NCBI RefSeq assembly: GCF_030812995.1
Contig: NZ_JAUSTT010000010.1
Location: forward strand, 1-64,000
DNA length: 64,000 bases
Direction: 5' to 3'
DNA from: Bacillus chungangensis
Lineage (GTDB): Bacteria > Bacillota > Bacilli > Bacillales > Bacillaceae_C
The notes beneath the pieces were generated by a model. That model was not told the DNA's origin and ran no database searches. It saw only the letters and a list, made by a program, of their open reading frames with translations. This document shows positions 36,767 through 45,663 of this stretch, piece by piece (positions within the stretch are counted from its first letter, which is position 1; each line of letters starts with the position of its first letter). A program made the translations under genes and the position numbers.

Positions 36767-37402
36767 GTGACATCCACCTATGGCTATGATTGGAAAGATG
36801 AATTGGCTAATGCGATTACACATGGAATTGGCTTTTTACTCAGTATTCCTGCGTTAGTGATGCTGATTGTGTTTGCTGCTCAAAAGAACAGTGTACTGCA
36901 TATGGTAAGCTTCATTATTTTTGGTGTATCAATGCTTCTGTTGTATTTATTTTCAACGATGCTCCATAGCTTTAAACCATCAAAAGTAAAAAACTTATTC
37001 GCGATTTTGGATCATTCTGCGATCTATATTCTGATAGCAGGTACTTACACACCTCTAGCACTTGTAACTTTAAATGGAGCACTTGGCTGGACATTGTTTG
37101 GGATTGTTTGGGGGTTAGCGATTATTGGCGTTGCTTTCAAATGCTTTCTAATTCATAAATTTAAGATTCTATCTACTATATTTTATTTAATAATGGGCTG
37201 GCTTGTCATTATTGCCTTTCAGCCTCTATATCAAAACTTGACTGGAAAAGGGTTCATGCTTCTTTTAACCGGAGGAATCCTTTATTCTGTCGGCACCATA
37301 TTTTACCTATGGAAAAAACTTCCTTATTCTCATGCGATCTGGCACTTATTTGTCATAGCAGGCAATGCCAGCATGTATTTTTGTATCTTATTTTATGTAT
37401 AA
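36767..37402 (+). CDS. yplQ: Hemolysin III / adipoR-family membrane protein
   Basis: A 211-residue protein with about seven membrane spans. The family's histidine motifs are present: ELANAITHGIGFLLSIP, AILDHSAIYILIAGTYTPLA and SHAIWHLFVIAG. Function in Bacillus unknown; relatives are called hemolysin III or progestin/adipoQ receptor-like hydrolases. The start is a GTG at 36767, nine bases after AAAAGGAGG; a TTG seven codons earlier lies on that site. Convergent with dfrA, as in B. subtilis. Confidence 0.9.
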   Translation: MTSTYGYDWKDELANAITHGIGFLLSIPALVMLIVFAAQKNSVLHMVSFIIFGVSMLLLYLFSTMLHSFKPSKVKNLFAILDHSAIYILIAGTYTPLALVTLNGALGWTLFGIVWGLAIIGVAFKCFLIHKFKILSTIFYLIMGWLVIIAFQPLYQNLTGKGFMLLLTGGILYSVGTIFYLWKKLPYSHAIWHLFVIAGNASMYFCILFYV

Positions 37403-37417
37403 CAAGATACAGTATAC

Positions 37418-37460
37418 AAAAAACAGCGAACCCACATTGCTAGTGGATTCGCTGTTTTTC
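37418..37460. terminator. Bidirectional terminator between yplQ and dfrA
   Basis: Long stem AAAACAGCGAACCCAC / GTGGATTCGCTGTTTT with T-runs on both strands. The dfrA stop codon lies inside the hairpin, so the two convergent genes share one terminator. Confidence 0.88.
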
Positions 37461-37946
37461 ATTTCTTTCATATACTTGTATGTCATAGTCATGTGGATTT
37501 TTTTCGTCTTTCCGCTTTCTTTTGCTAGAGAGCAGCTTCCATTGTGACCAATCAATGTCTGGAAAGTAGACATCCCCTTTAAAGGCTTCTTGAATCTTTG
37601 TAACGTATAATCGATCCACTTCGTCCATGAGTAAACGAAATATCTCCGCTCCCCCAATGACAAATACTTCTCCGCCTTGATTTTCTATCCATGCTAGCAG
37701 TGTTTCTTTTGAATGAAAAACCAAACAATCTTCTGCTTTAAAATCTTGATCTCTCGTTAAAATGATATTTTGTCTGCCTGGAAGAGGCTTTTTAGGAAGT
37801 GAATCATACGTTTTTCTTCCCATGACAATCGGATGCCCCATTGTCGTTTCTTTAAAATATTGTAATTCTCCTGGCAATCTCCATGGAATTCGATTGTCTT
37901 TCCCAATCACGCCATGAAGATCTTGTGCCCAAAGGTACGAAATCAT
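37440..37946 (-). CDS. dfrA: Dihydrofolate reductase
   Basis: A 168-residue enzyme regenerating tetrahydrofolate, needed after thymidylate synthase oxidises it. Motifs: GVIGKDNRIPWRLPGELQYF (substrate Asp position and Trp), PIVMGRKTYDSL (NADPH) and VIGGAEIFRLLM. It follows thyA by 54 bp in a thyA-dfrA operon. Its last codons form part of the shared terminator. Confidence 0.96.
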   Translation of the reverse strand: MISYLWAQDLHGVIGKDNRIPWRLPGELQYFKETTMGHPIVMGRKTYDSLPKKPLPGRQNIILTRDQDFKAEDCLVFHSKETLLAWIENQGGEVFVIGGAEIFRLLMDEVDRLYVTKIQEAFKGDVYFPDIDWSQWKLLSSKRKRKDEKNPHDYDIQVYERNEKQRIH

Positions 37947-38000
37947 CTCTTTACCTACTCCTTCTCTTCGTTCGTCTTAAATTAGCGCCACTATTATCCA

Positions 38001-38954
38001 CTATACTGCAACAGGTGCGGGAATCGCTGGGTGCGGATCGTACCCTTCAAGTGTAATATCGTCAATCTTAATATCAAAAATTGATTGGACATCAGGGTTA
38101 ATCGCAATCGTAGGCAGTTTTCGCGTCTCTCGTTTTAATTGTACTTCAATTTGCTCAAGATGATTGAGATAAATATGTGCATCTCCTAAAGTGTGAATGA
38201 ATTCGCCAACCTCCAGTCCGCACTCATGGGCGATAAAATGGGTCAATAGAGAATAGCTGGCTATATTGAAAGGGATGCCAAGGAATATATCACCACTTCG
38301 TTGATAAAGCTGGCAGGATAGCTTATTATCTAATACATAAAATTGAAAAAGGGTATGGCAAGGCGGCAGCGCCATGCTCGGTATATCTTCAGGGTTCCAA
38401 GCGGATACAATAAGCCTTCTTGAAGATGGATTTTCTTTTATCGCTGCAATCACTTCCTTCAACTGATCAATCGTGTTTCCCGTTGAAGTCCTCCACTTTC
38501 TCCATTGCTTGCCATAAACATCTCCTAAATGTCCGTATTTTTCTGCAAAGGCCTCCTCTGTTAATATTCGATGCTTAAAGGTTTCCATTTCTTCTTGATA
38601 TTGGCGTGCGAATGCTTCGTCACATTGAGCGCGAAGTCCAAAATTAGTCATATCCGGTCCTTGATAGTCTGGACTTTCAATCCAATTTTTAAAAGCCCAT
38701 TCGTTCCAAATATTATTTTTATGTTGTAAAAGATATTTAATGTTTGTATCCCCTTTTATAAACCAAAGCAATTCACTTGTAATGGTACGAAAAGGCATCC
38801 TTTTTGTTGTCATCAAAGGAAAGCCTTTGCTTAAATCAAACCTCATTTGATAGCCAAATGTACTAATGGTTCCAGTACCTGTTCGATCTGATTTTTTGAC
38901 ACCTGATTCTAGTACGTGTTTACAAAGAGCCAAATATTGTTCCATTTCCTGCAT
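38001..38954 (-). CDS. thyA: Thymidylate synthase, long ThyA form
   Basis: Methylates dUMP using methylene-THF. At 317 residues it is the long form with the insertion seen in staphylococcal and lactobacillar enzymes rather than the 264-residue B. subtilis ThyB. Active-site block: [15 protein letters not shown] (catalytic Cys), then [19 protein letters not shown] and [10 protein letters not shown]. Starts at 38954 or three codons later are equally possible. Upstream of dfrA. Confidence 0.96.
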   Translation of the reverse strand: MQEMEQYLALCKHVLESGVKKSDRTGTGTISTFGYQMRFDLSKGFPLMTTKRMPFRTITSELLWFIKGDTNIKYLLQHKNNIWNEWAFKNWIESPDYQGPDMTNFGLRAQCDEAFARQYQEEMETFKHRILTEEAFAEKYGHLGDVYGKQWRKWRTSTGNTIDQLKEVIAAIKENPSSRRLIVSAWNPEDIPSMALPPCHTLFQFYVLDNKLSCQLYQRSGDIFLGIPFNIASYSLLTHFIAHECGLEVGEFIHTLGDAHIYLNHLEQIEVQLKRETRKLPTIAINPDVQSIFDIKIDDITLEGYDPHPAIPAPVAV

Positions 38955-39128
38955 CCATCCTTATTATTAACATTATTTAATTTTCTCCAACAATGAATTG
39001 GAATTAAGCTAACTATATCAAATTTGTTGTATGCGAGTAACAGAAAAAATGACAGATGGAAAATAACCCAGTCTGTCAAAAAAGTGTTTTTTAACAACTA
39101 TATCATCATACGATATTTAGCAAAAATA

Positions 39129-39824
39129 TCAATCTAAATGAGAAATAAAAGCGAAAGTAGCCGGTGCATCTTTTTTTAGCCTCTCTTTAGTTGAATCGTT
39201 ATAATAAAACATTGCAAACGCTTCAGCAAAATATTCCTCTTCATAATGAAGAAAATAAAAGTTGCCGGGAAAAAGCTTATCTGCTTCTGTACGCCAAATT
39301 TGTTTATATTCTTTAGTGGATAATTGTGTGCTGTACACGAAATGGTGAAGAGAATGTGCTAATTCATGCAACTCTAAATTAACCGAGCCATGTCCGCTGC
39401 CTCTTTCACTGTGGCCTATTTTCACAAAGACTGTTTTTCCACCACCAATTCCGGGCACGTCATCCCATGTAATTGAGCTATCTTGATAACCACGCGGTTT
39501 GATCCCTTTTAAATGAGCAGTATGCCGATAGTCTGTCAGCTTGCCTGTAAATAACTGAATCTTGATATCTGCTGCTTTAATTTTCTTCAGCATGTCAGGA
39601 GGCAATTGATCAAGCTGTTCAATCAATTGAATGACACTCGTCTGATTAAAAACTTCGTGTACAGGCAGCACAATAATATCTTTCAAACTATCACCTGAAC
39701 GCAGCTGCAGTTTAGCAAATAGCGGGCTTTTGTATAAAGGAATGCCATCAAGTTTTAACGATGAGTGGCCGCCAAGAAGAAGAACAATCATGCAAGTGAG
39801 GAAGATAATCAGTAGTTTGCGCAT
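39129..39824 (-). CDS. Secreted metalloprotease-like protein, anthrax lethal factor / PPEP (M34) domain
   Basis: A 231-residue exported protein. An N-terminal hydrophobic signal or anchor (about 4-20) precedes a domain containing VNLELHELAHSLHHF, a HExxH zinc motif, and 30-odd residues later HYEEEYFAEAFAMFYY, supplying the further tyrosine and glutamate of the lethal factor/Pro-Pro endopeptidase fold. The active residues look intact. Relatives in clostridia and Paenibacillus cleave between prolines in surface proteins. Position beside ypjP and thyA is core-like, so it may be a regular Bacillaceae gene of unknown substrate. Confidence 0.78.
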   Translation of the reverse strand: MRKLLIIFLTCMIVLLLGGHSSLKLDGIPLYKSPLFAKLQLRSGDSLKDIIVLPVHEVFNQTSVIQLIEQLDQLPPDMLKKIKAADIKIQLFTGKLTDYRHTAHLKGIKPRGYQDSSITWDDVPGIGGGKTVFVKIGHSERGSGHGSVNLELHELAHSLHHFVYSTQLSTKEYKQIWRTEADKLFPGNFYFLHYEEEYFAEAFAMFYYNDSTKERLKKDAPATFAFISHLD

Positions 39825-39978
39825 TCTCGGTGCACTTCCTTCACAAATGAATTCATATTATAGTAGATTCATTATAACATAGCAGCATTTGTGATCGGCA
39901 GGAAAAAACCGTAAAATGATCGAGAAAATCTTTCCTCATCGATGCTGAATCTTCCTCTTTTCATATTATTATTTTTTA

Positions 39979-40587
39979 TCAATGTTCTCCTGACATCCAT
40001 TGCGGCGGGGTGTTTTTATCCCAGAAAATCGTTCCAAGCTCATAGTGGGTTTGAAATTGATCATGATAAGTATGATAGTGAAAGTTAAAATAATACCCGT
40101 CTAATGGAGGATGATCTCTTCGAACATGGAATTTAATAATGTCCTCCATCGTCTCAACGTGGTAAATATTAAAAATCTTCTCACTCATCCCTCCACCTGG
40201 TGCTTCCGTAATTGCTAGTGCAGACAGCTCTTCATCTGGGTATTGCGAAGCTGTCATTTCGATTGCATGTTGAATATTTGGCAAGATTACTTGACGAAAT
40301 TCATCTGCAATCACTGGGGATATCCTCTTTCCAAATTTAGTAAATGATTGTTTTACTGCTTCCTCCATCATCATTGCCATAAATGCTTCTCTGCCCTGTT
40401 CCTCTTCGTTTTCGACAACAGTCTCTTCAACTGGATCTGATAGTTGGCGATTACTAGAGAATTGCCTTCCTTCTGCTGCATGATCCGCCTCTTGATTTTC
40501 GGACCATAGTGCATGTGAAGGGGTCACAATGCCAAAAGTTAATAAAGAAACAATGACGATTAACGATTTTCGCATCCATTTTTTCAT
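39979..40587 (-). CDS. ypjP: YpjP-like exported protein
   Basis: A 202-residue protein like B. subtilis YpjP: signal peptide ending SHALWS, an acidic low-complexity stretch, then conserved KFGKRISPVIADEFR, FHVRRDHPPLDGYYFNFHYH and GTIFWDKNTPPQWMS at the C-terminus. Function unknown. I prefer the ATG at 40587, about ten bases after GAAGGG; an ATG three codons earlier is too close to the site. The gene order thyA-ypjP is shared with B. subtilis. Confidence 0.85.
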   Translation of the reverse strand: MKKWMRKSLIVIVSLLTFGIVTPSHALWSENQEADHAAEGRQFSSNRQLSDPVEETVVENEEEQGREAFMAMMMEEAVKQSFTKFGKRISPVIADEFRQVILPNIQHAIEMTASQYPDEELSALAITEAPGGGMSEKIFNIYHVETMEDIIKFHVRRDHPPLDGYYFNFHYHTYHDQFQTHYELGTIFWDKNTPPQWMSGEH

Positions 40588-40863
40588 CTTTGCCATACCC
40601 TTCTTTCACAATCAATCTACATTGCTGTTTTCTCTCGATTTTAGATACATACTAATTAGTACGAGTTTTTTTAAAAAAAGTTTCAGACTATTGAAGTTTA
40701 TTTTATTATACAATGGAAATAATCATCATATAAGAGGTTGTTCAAAAAGTTTGGGAAAAGATTTCAACTTTTACTTGCCGAAATCTTAAAATCTTCTCCC
40801 TTCTTATTGAACATACCATTCAACCAGTTTGCTAGATAAAATGTGAAGAAAGGTGGATTTTAA

Positions 40864-40938
40864 ATGAATGCAATTCTTGTTACTATCGGATTTTTCTTTC
40901 TACTCGCTTACTTCATTTATTTAGGCATTACTGATTGA
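40864..40938 (+). CDS. Small hydrophobic membrane peptide (24 aa)
   Basis: ATG preceded by AAAGGTGG at good distance; encodes MNAILVTIGFFFLLAYFIYL plus GITD, a single membrane span with a short polar tail. It is followed 30 bp later by a strong terminator. No family is recognised; a good ribosome site and terminator favour it being expressed. Confidence 0.55.
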   Translation: MNAILVTIGFFFLLAYFIYLGITD

Positions 40939-40968
40939 ACACCTAGTCTTGTCAACACTCATACGAAT

Positions 40969-40999
40969 GGCATGAAAAACGATGCTCGTTTTTCATGCC
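40969..40999. terminator. Shared terminator between small peptide gene and brxA
   Basis: GGCATGAAAAACGA / TCGTTTTTCATGCC form a perfect 14-bp stem with a TGC loop. TATTATTG follows on the plus strand. It separates the convergent 24-codon gene and the bacilliredoxin gene. Confidence 0.82.
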
Positions 41000-41011
41000 T
41001 ATTATTGTAAA

Positions 41012-41446
41012 TTAACAATACTTTGCAAATGCTTCTCTTAAATTGTCTACAATTACTTCAGCTTCTTCATCCTCAATCTGTTCTCGTGGAATAAAATGCA
41101 CTACTTTCTGGCCATTTAATAATGCCATTGACGGAGAAGAAGGCGGCAATTCTTTAAAATACGCGCGCATTTTTTCTGTTGCTTCCTTATCTTGTCCTGC
41201 AAAAACAGTGACAAGATGATCAGGCTTTTTCTCGCTTGTACTTACAGCAGTAATCGCAGCAGGACGAGCAAGTCCAGCAGCACAACCGCATACTGAATTA
41301 ATGACAACAAGCGTTGTTCCTTTGACGCCTTCCATAAAAGCTTCTACCTCATCGGCTGTCAGCAATTCTTTAAAGTTTGCATTAGTCAGCTCTTCTCTCA
41401 TAGGCTTTACGAGCTGTCTCATATAATCTTCATATGCCATAGACAT
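41012..41446 (-). CDS. brxA: Bacilliredoxin
   Basis: A 144-residue DUF1094 protein that removes bacillithiol from S-bacillithiolated proteins. The active-site CGC is in VINSVCGCAAGLARPA. The start ATG at 41446 has GGAGG eight bases upstream; five codons further upstream overlap that site. Located near ypjP and thyA as yphP is in Bacillus. Confidence 0.93.
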   Translation of the reverse strand: MSMAYEDYMRQLVKPMREELTNANFKELLTADEVEAFMEGVKGTTLVVINSVCGCAAGLARPAAITAVSTSEKKPDHLVTVFAGQDKEATEKMRAYFKELPPSSPSMALLNGQKVVHFIPREQIEDEEAEVIVDNLREAFAKYC

Positions 41447-41570
41447 ATCCGTTTCCTCCATTTCTCGTACGTTTTAAAAAGTCATTGCAACAAGACTCCC
41501 AAAGACTGAATAATACAGAGTGTCGTCATTTTGATCGTCTATTACAAGAGTCGACACTGAACAAATGCTT

Positions 41571-42695
41571 TTAGTTACCTTGTCTTGCTTCCGTCATTTG
41601 TTTCCAAACAGAGCCTTTTGCTTCTTCTCCGCCTTCAATGCGCTCTATTGCCATTTTCACTTGTAATTGCACTTCAAATTCTGGATCATTGGCTGCTGCT
41701 TTTAAAGCGGGGAGAGCCTGTTCATCTCCTACTTCGTAAAGAAACATGGCCGCCCGCCAGCGTACAATTTTACTCTTATCCTTTAAAGAGTCAATCATAG
41801 CATCCATTCCCTCAGCAAAACCTAGATCAGAAAAGCAATCCCCTGCTGTTCTTCTAACAGTTACTGCTTTGTCCTTTAGTGCTTCTGCCAAAATTGGCAG
41901 CACTGCTTTGTCTTCAATCATGCCCAAATATACAACAGCTAATCTTCGAATCGAAGCTTTTTCATCTTGCAGTGCTTTTTTCAGGACAGGAATATCTTCA
42001 ATTGTCGGATCATCCATTTGTTCTAATAATCGATATCGCTCCTGCCAATCCGGATGTTGAAACATTTCTTCCGTAACCTTTATTTTTTTAATCGGCGTAT
42101 GGTGAACCTGCTGTGGGTTTCTTCCTCTCTCTACTAATACGTTTAGGCGGTCGCTTGGATAGGCAGCAATCAACTCTTCTACAACATCATGGCCTATTTG
42201 TTCTAATTCTCCATAGCGGACGCCAACATCTTTCCATTTACGGAGAAGTACATAATTTTCTCCATCAAGCTGTACTGCCTCCATTGCGTTTGTAAATTCT
42301 TCCGGCAATCCAAACCGCTTTTCCTCTTCATTCGTTGTCAGCTTTACTTGCAGAGGAATATCCTTAAACATTTGCACAAAAACATTCACTTCACCGAAAT
42401 GTTCATCTGCCAAACTGTTTTTTTCATTATTCATATCGCTTTCACCAAAAACTGCCCTTACTTGCGGTAAGATTTCTTGCCATGTAAAACGGCCATTTCG
42501 TTCCACAGCAATGAAATCAGCTACATGATATACACCTTTTACACCATCTATTTCCAAGATTGCCTTTATTAAAGGCGATGCTGATGCAGCATCTTCTCGT
42601 TTATAGTTATTGCTTTTTCCAGCAGGAAGTGCTTCATCTAATGTCACTTTCATCGTATTCGGACTCGGTGTAGGCTCAATAGATTTTATCTTCAT
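41571..42695 (-). CDS. ypgR: YpgR/CvfC-like protein: Nfu N-domain plus HEAT repeats
   Basis: A 374-residue protein. The first ~85 residues match the Nfu/NifU N-terminal domain (IEPTPSPNTMKVTLDEALP, GVKGVYHVADFIAVERNG). Residues about 215-365 form HEAT-like repeats (VLKKALQDEKASIRRLAVVY, ILAEALKDKAVTVRRTAGDC, and so on). Relatives are called conserved virulence factor C in staphylococci; mechanism unknown. AAGGGGG precedes the ATG. Confidence 0.88.
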   Translation of the reverse strand: MKIKSIEPTPSPNTMKVTLDEALPAGKSNNYKREDAASASPLIKAILEIDGVKGVYHVADFIAVERNGRFTWQEILPQVRAVFGESDMNNEKNSLADEHFGEVNVFVQMFKDIPLQVKLTTNEEEKRFGLPEEFTNAMEAVQLDGENYVLLRKWKDVGVRYGELEQIGHDVVEELIAAYPSDRLNVLVERGRNPQQVHHTPIKKIKVTEEMFQHPDWQERYRLLEQMDDPTIEDIPVLKKALQDEKASIRRLAVVYLGMIEDKAVLPILAEALKDKAVTVRRTAGDCFSDLGFAEGMDAMIDSLKDKSKIVRWRAAMFLYEVGDEQALPALKAAANDPEFEVQLQVKMAIERIEGGEEAKGSVWKQMTEARQGN

Positions 42696-42790
42696 TTACA
42701 TCCCCCTTACTAAACGTACATCCTATTTTAGCATATGGGCTTATCGACCTCTAATATCTTGACTGCACGCAAATGGGAGAATGTCATCAT

Positions 42791-42840
42791 TTTTTATCCC
42801 ACATCTAACTGGCGAGTCAAGGCCCCCACCTCGGGGAGTA
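42791..42840 (+). repeat. Truncated dispersed element, copy 9 (opposite orientation)
   Basis: TTTATCCCACATCTAACTGG followed by CCCCCACCTCGGGGAG is the GATAAA-side end of the dispersed element, reversed relative to the other copies. It is cut at about 42841 by sequence typical of an IS3-family terminus. Confidence 0.7.
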
Positions 42841-43490
42841 ACCCTAAAAGTTAGACACGGTTATTTTATTAAGCAACGGGTTGGGTATGAGTTCGAAATT
42901 ATATCGGACTTATACCTTTTAATTTTGCCTTTATTCGTTTGTTGTTGTAGTACTCGATGTATTTCGCTAATTCTAATTTAAAATGATCTAAAACATTCGG
43001 GGTAATCTTGCCAACCGTTCCTTTGTAAGAGCGATATTTTTTCATATGTAATTTCATCACTCGCTGTATTTTTTTATGATTCACTTTTTGACCACGGTTC
43101 TCCAATTCCTCGCGAATACGACGATAGCCGTTAGCCGTAACGTCCTTCATGTTTGTCATAAATCGCTTTAATCGCTTCTTTTAAATCAGGATCTGGCTCA
43201 GGACGATCCATTCTTTTCACTAAATAGTAGTATGTACTGCGTGGAATCCTGCCAGCTTCACCAATGATTTCACCGGAAATTCATACCTTCATTCATTGAC
43301 TATTTGTGCTTTGTCTTGTTTGGTGATTTTTCCTTGCTTTGAACTAAGGCATTCAACTTTTTTAAATAAGCATTCTCCATACGTAATTGCTCTAATTCGG
43401 CTTGTAGCGCTTCTACTGACCCTTCAGTTGGTACTAATTTCTTTGATAGTTTTTGATTGCCTTTTTTCATAGATAGACACCCCCTCGTAT
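42841..43490 (-). mobile_element. Decayed IS3-family (IS150-like) element
   Basis: The left edge reads ACCCTAAAAGTTAGACAC, a typical IS3-family inverted repeat. On the minus strand there are an orfA remnant (ATGAAAAAAGGC at 43470; LRMENAYLKKLNALVQ zipper, ending near 43300) and orfB pieces (AGRIPRSTYYYLVKRMDRP, then after a frameshift NGYRRIREELENRGQKVNHK). An internal deletion joins YRSYKGTVGKI to the C-terminal ELAKYIEYYNNKRIKAKLKG, removing most of the DDE domain. It is not functional. It interrupts repeat copy 9. Confidence 0.8.
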
Positions 43491-43619
43491 ATTATGTTTA
43501 TACCCTTTTTTAAGAGACCTGCAACCGCCAAGTAGAAATAAACACGTTGGCTGAATAGATTGCATTTTCCAGTAGAGACGTGCCCTTTATTTGGAGAGGC
43601 GGGCATAATAACCTCTCTT

Positions 43620-43656
43620 GGGTATAGCCAATTTATCTTTTTAATTGGCTATACCC
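43620..43656. repeat. Perfect inverted repeat downstream of the ABC-F gene
   Basis: GGGTATAGCCAATT / AATTGGCTATACCC, 14 bp per arm with loop TATCTTTTT, 24 bp past the ABC-F stop. It lacks a clear T-run on the minus strand, so it is either a weak terminator or the end of another element. TATACCC recurs at 43499. Confidence 0.6.
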
Positions 43657-43680
43657 TTTATAAGTCATAAACGATACTCT

Positions 43681-45561
43681 CTATTCCATTAGTTCCGACA
43701 AATAACTCCATCTAGTAATTAAATGTTCTAATTCATTGTCTACCTGTTCTATTTTTTCCATTAAGATTTGCGCTTGTTCAAAATCACTATCAATATTGTT
43801 TAACTCGGTTTGATAGCTTTCCAGCTTTTCTTCTGTTTCGGCAATTTTATCTTCTATTTCTTCCCATTCTTTTTTCTCTAAATAACTGATCTTTTTCTTT
43901 TTGACCGGCTCTTCTTGTTCACTTCGGGGCGTTTTGGCTACTGCTGTTTTTTCTGCTTCTTCATGTTGTTTTGCTTCTAAGTATTCACTATATGTCCCGT
44001 AAAACCGGTCAATCACGCCCTCGCCTTGAAAAACAAGGAGCTGTTCTGCCGTTTTATCTAAAAAATAGCGATCATGAGAAACAGAAATGACAACTCCTTG
44101 AAATTCTTCGATATAATCTTCCAATACCGTTAACGTCTCTGTATCTAAATCATTTGTCGGCTCATCAAGTAAAAGAACGTTAGGCTTTGACATGAGCAGC
44201 TTTAGTAAATAGAGCCGGCGCTTTTCACCGCCTGACAGCTTTCCAATCGGTGTACCATGGCTCGAAGCAGGGAAAAGGAAGCGTTCTAGCATTTGGGTTG
44301 CTGACAACGATTCGCCATCTCTCGTTTCAACAACCTCTCCAGCTTCACGAATATAAGCAATCATTCGCTTGCTTTCATCCATATCTTCCACTTCTTGTGT
44401 GTAATATGCAATATTAACCGTTTGACCAACGACTAGCTCACCGTTATCAAGCGGGAGCCTGCCTGCAAGCAAATGTAAAAAGGTCGATTTTCCGCTCCCA
44501 TTTTTTCCAACGATTCCGTACCGATCCCCTGGCTTAATAAGTAATTGAAACGAGGTTAGAATCGAGCGATTGCCAAATGATTTTTCTGCATCAACCAATT
44601 CAAAAACTTGTCTGCCAAGACGACTTCCTTGAAGACTCATATCAATAGCTTCTTTCTCAGGAACTTTTCCTAATTCAGACTGTAATTGATCAAACCGTTG
44701 GATGCGCGCCTTTTGTTTTGTCGAACGTGCTTTCGCTCCTCTTTTTATCCATGCTAATTCCTTTCGATAGATGTTCCGCTTTTTGATCTCTCTCTGTACC
44801 GCTTCTTCCTCTCGCTGCGCTTTCGCTTCAATAAATGTTTGATAATTCCCATCATATTCATATAAATGACCGTGATCAAGTTCAAAAATTCGATTCGTTA
44901 CTTGATCAAGAAAATAGCGATCATGTGTTACGAGCAAAATAGCGCCCTGATATTTTCCAAGGTAGTCCTCTAACCATTTAATAGATGAGTAATCTAAGTG
45001 GTTTGTTGGTTCATCTAAGATGAGCAAGTCAGGTGTTTCCAACAACACTTGTGCTAGTGCTACCCGTTTCTTTTGGCCGCCGGAAAGCTCGGCAATCTGC
45101 TGATGCACATCATGGATGCCGAGTTTAGATAAAATCGTCTTTGCATTTGTACTAACATCCCATGCATTGTGTGCATCCATTCGTTTTTGAAGCTGAAATA
45201 AAGTTTCTTGAAAAACTTCATTTTCCGGCGCTTTTTCAAGCTGCTGCACTGCTTGCTCATACTCATTCATCAATTTTATAATCTGGGCGTTCCCTTCGAA
45301 AACTTGCTCTAATATGGTGAAGTGTGAAGAGAGTGGCGGATGCTGCGGCAAATAAGCAATTGAGTAGTCATTTGGCTTTACTAAGGAACCTCTATCAGGA
45401 TCATCCATCCCAGCAATTATTTTTAATAGCGATGATTTGCCTGTTCCATTTACGCCAATCAAGCCAATGCGGTCCTTTTCCTTGATATGAAAAGAAATCG
45501 CTTGAAATAATTGCTTTTCCCCATATGTTTTTGTTACGTTTTCTACAGACATCATTTTCAC
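43681..45561 (-). CDS. yfmR: ABC-F family ATPase (YfmR/Uup-like)
   Basis: A 626-residue soluble protein with two ATPase cassettes: Walker A GVNGTGKSSLLK and GKNGSGKSTFLH; signatures LSGGQKKRVALAQVLL and LSGGEKRRLYLLKLLM; Walker B LLILDEPTNHLD and VLLLDEPTNDLD. No membrane spans. An inter-cassette linker (EAKAQREEEAVQREIKKRN) and a C-terminal coiled coil (about 555-626) are Uup/YfmR features. Such proteins bind ribosomes and relieve stalling. GTG at 45561 or ATG at 45555 could start it. Confidence 0.92.
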   Translation of the reverse strand: MKMMSVENVTKTYGEKQLFQAISFHIKEKDRIGLIGVNGTGKSSLLKIIAGMDDPDRGSLVKPNDYSIAYLPQHPPLSSHFTILEQVFEGNAQIIKLMNEYEQAVQQLEKAPENEVFQETLFQLQKRMDAHNAWDVSTNAKTILSKLGIHDVHQQIAELSGGQKKRVALAQVLLETPDLLILDEPTNHLDYSSIKWLEDYLGKYQGAILLVTHDRYFLDQVTNRIFELDHGHLYEYDGNYQTFIEAKAQREEEAVQREIKKRNIYRKELAWIKRGAKARSTKQKARIQRFDQLQSELGKVPEKEAIDMSLQGSRLGRQVFELVDAEKSFGNRSILTSFQLLIKPGDRYGIVGKNGSGKSTFLHLLAGRLPLDNGELVVGQTVNIAYYTQEVEDMDESKRMIAYIREAGEVVETRDGESLSATQMLERFLFPASSHGTPIGKLSGGEKRRLYLLKLLMSKPNVLLLDEPTNDLDTETLTVLEDYIEEFQGVVISVSHDRYFLDKTAEQLLVFQGEGVIDRFYGTYSEYLEAKQHEEAEKTAVAKTPRSEQEEPVKKKKISYLEKKEWEEIEDKIAETEEKLESYQTELNNIDSDFEQAQILMEKIEQVDNELEHLITRWSYLSELME

Positions 45562-45663
45562 GACTCTCCCGCCTTTTCCTTTATCATATTCCTTTTACGG
45601 CAACTGAATATTAGCATAATCGGTATTCTTTCTATTTCGTTCGGCTACATTTATTCGCTGCGC

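Noticed and set aside
42899..43159. 86-codon frame as a real small DNA-binding protein
   Set aside because: It is an in-frame junction of two distant parts of an IS3 OrfB created by deletion, within a decayed element.
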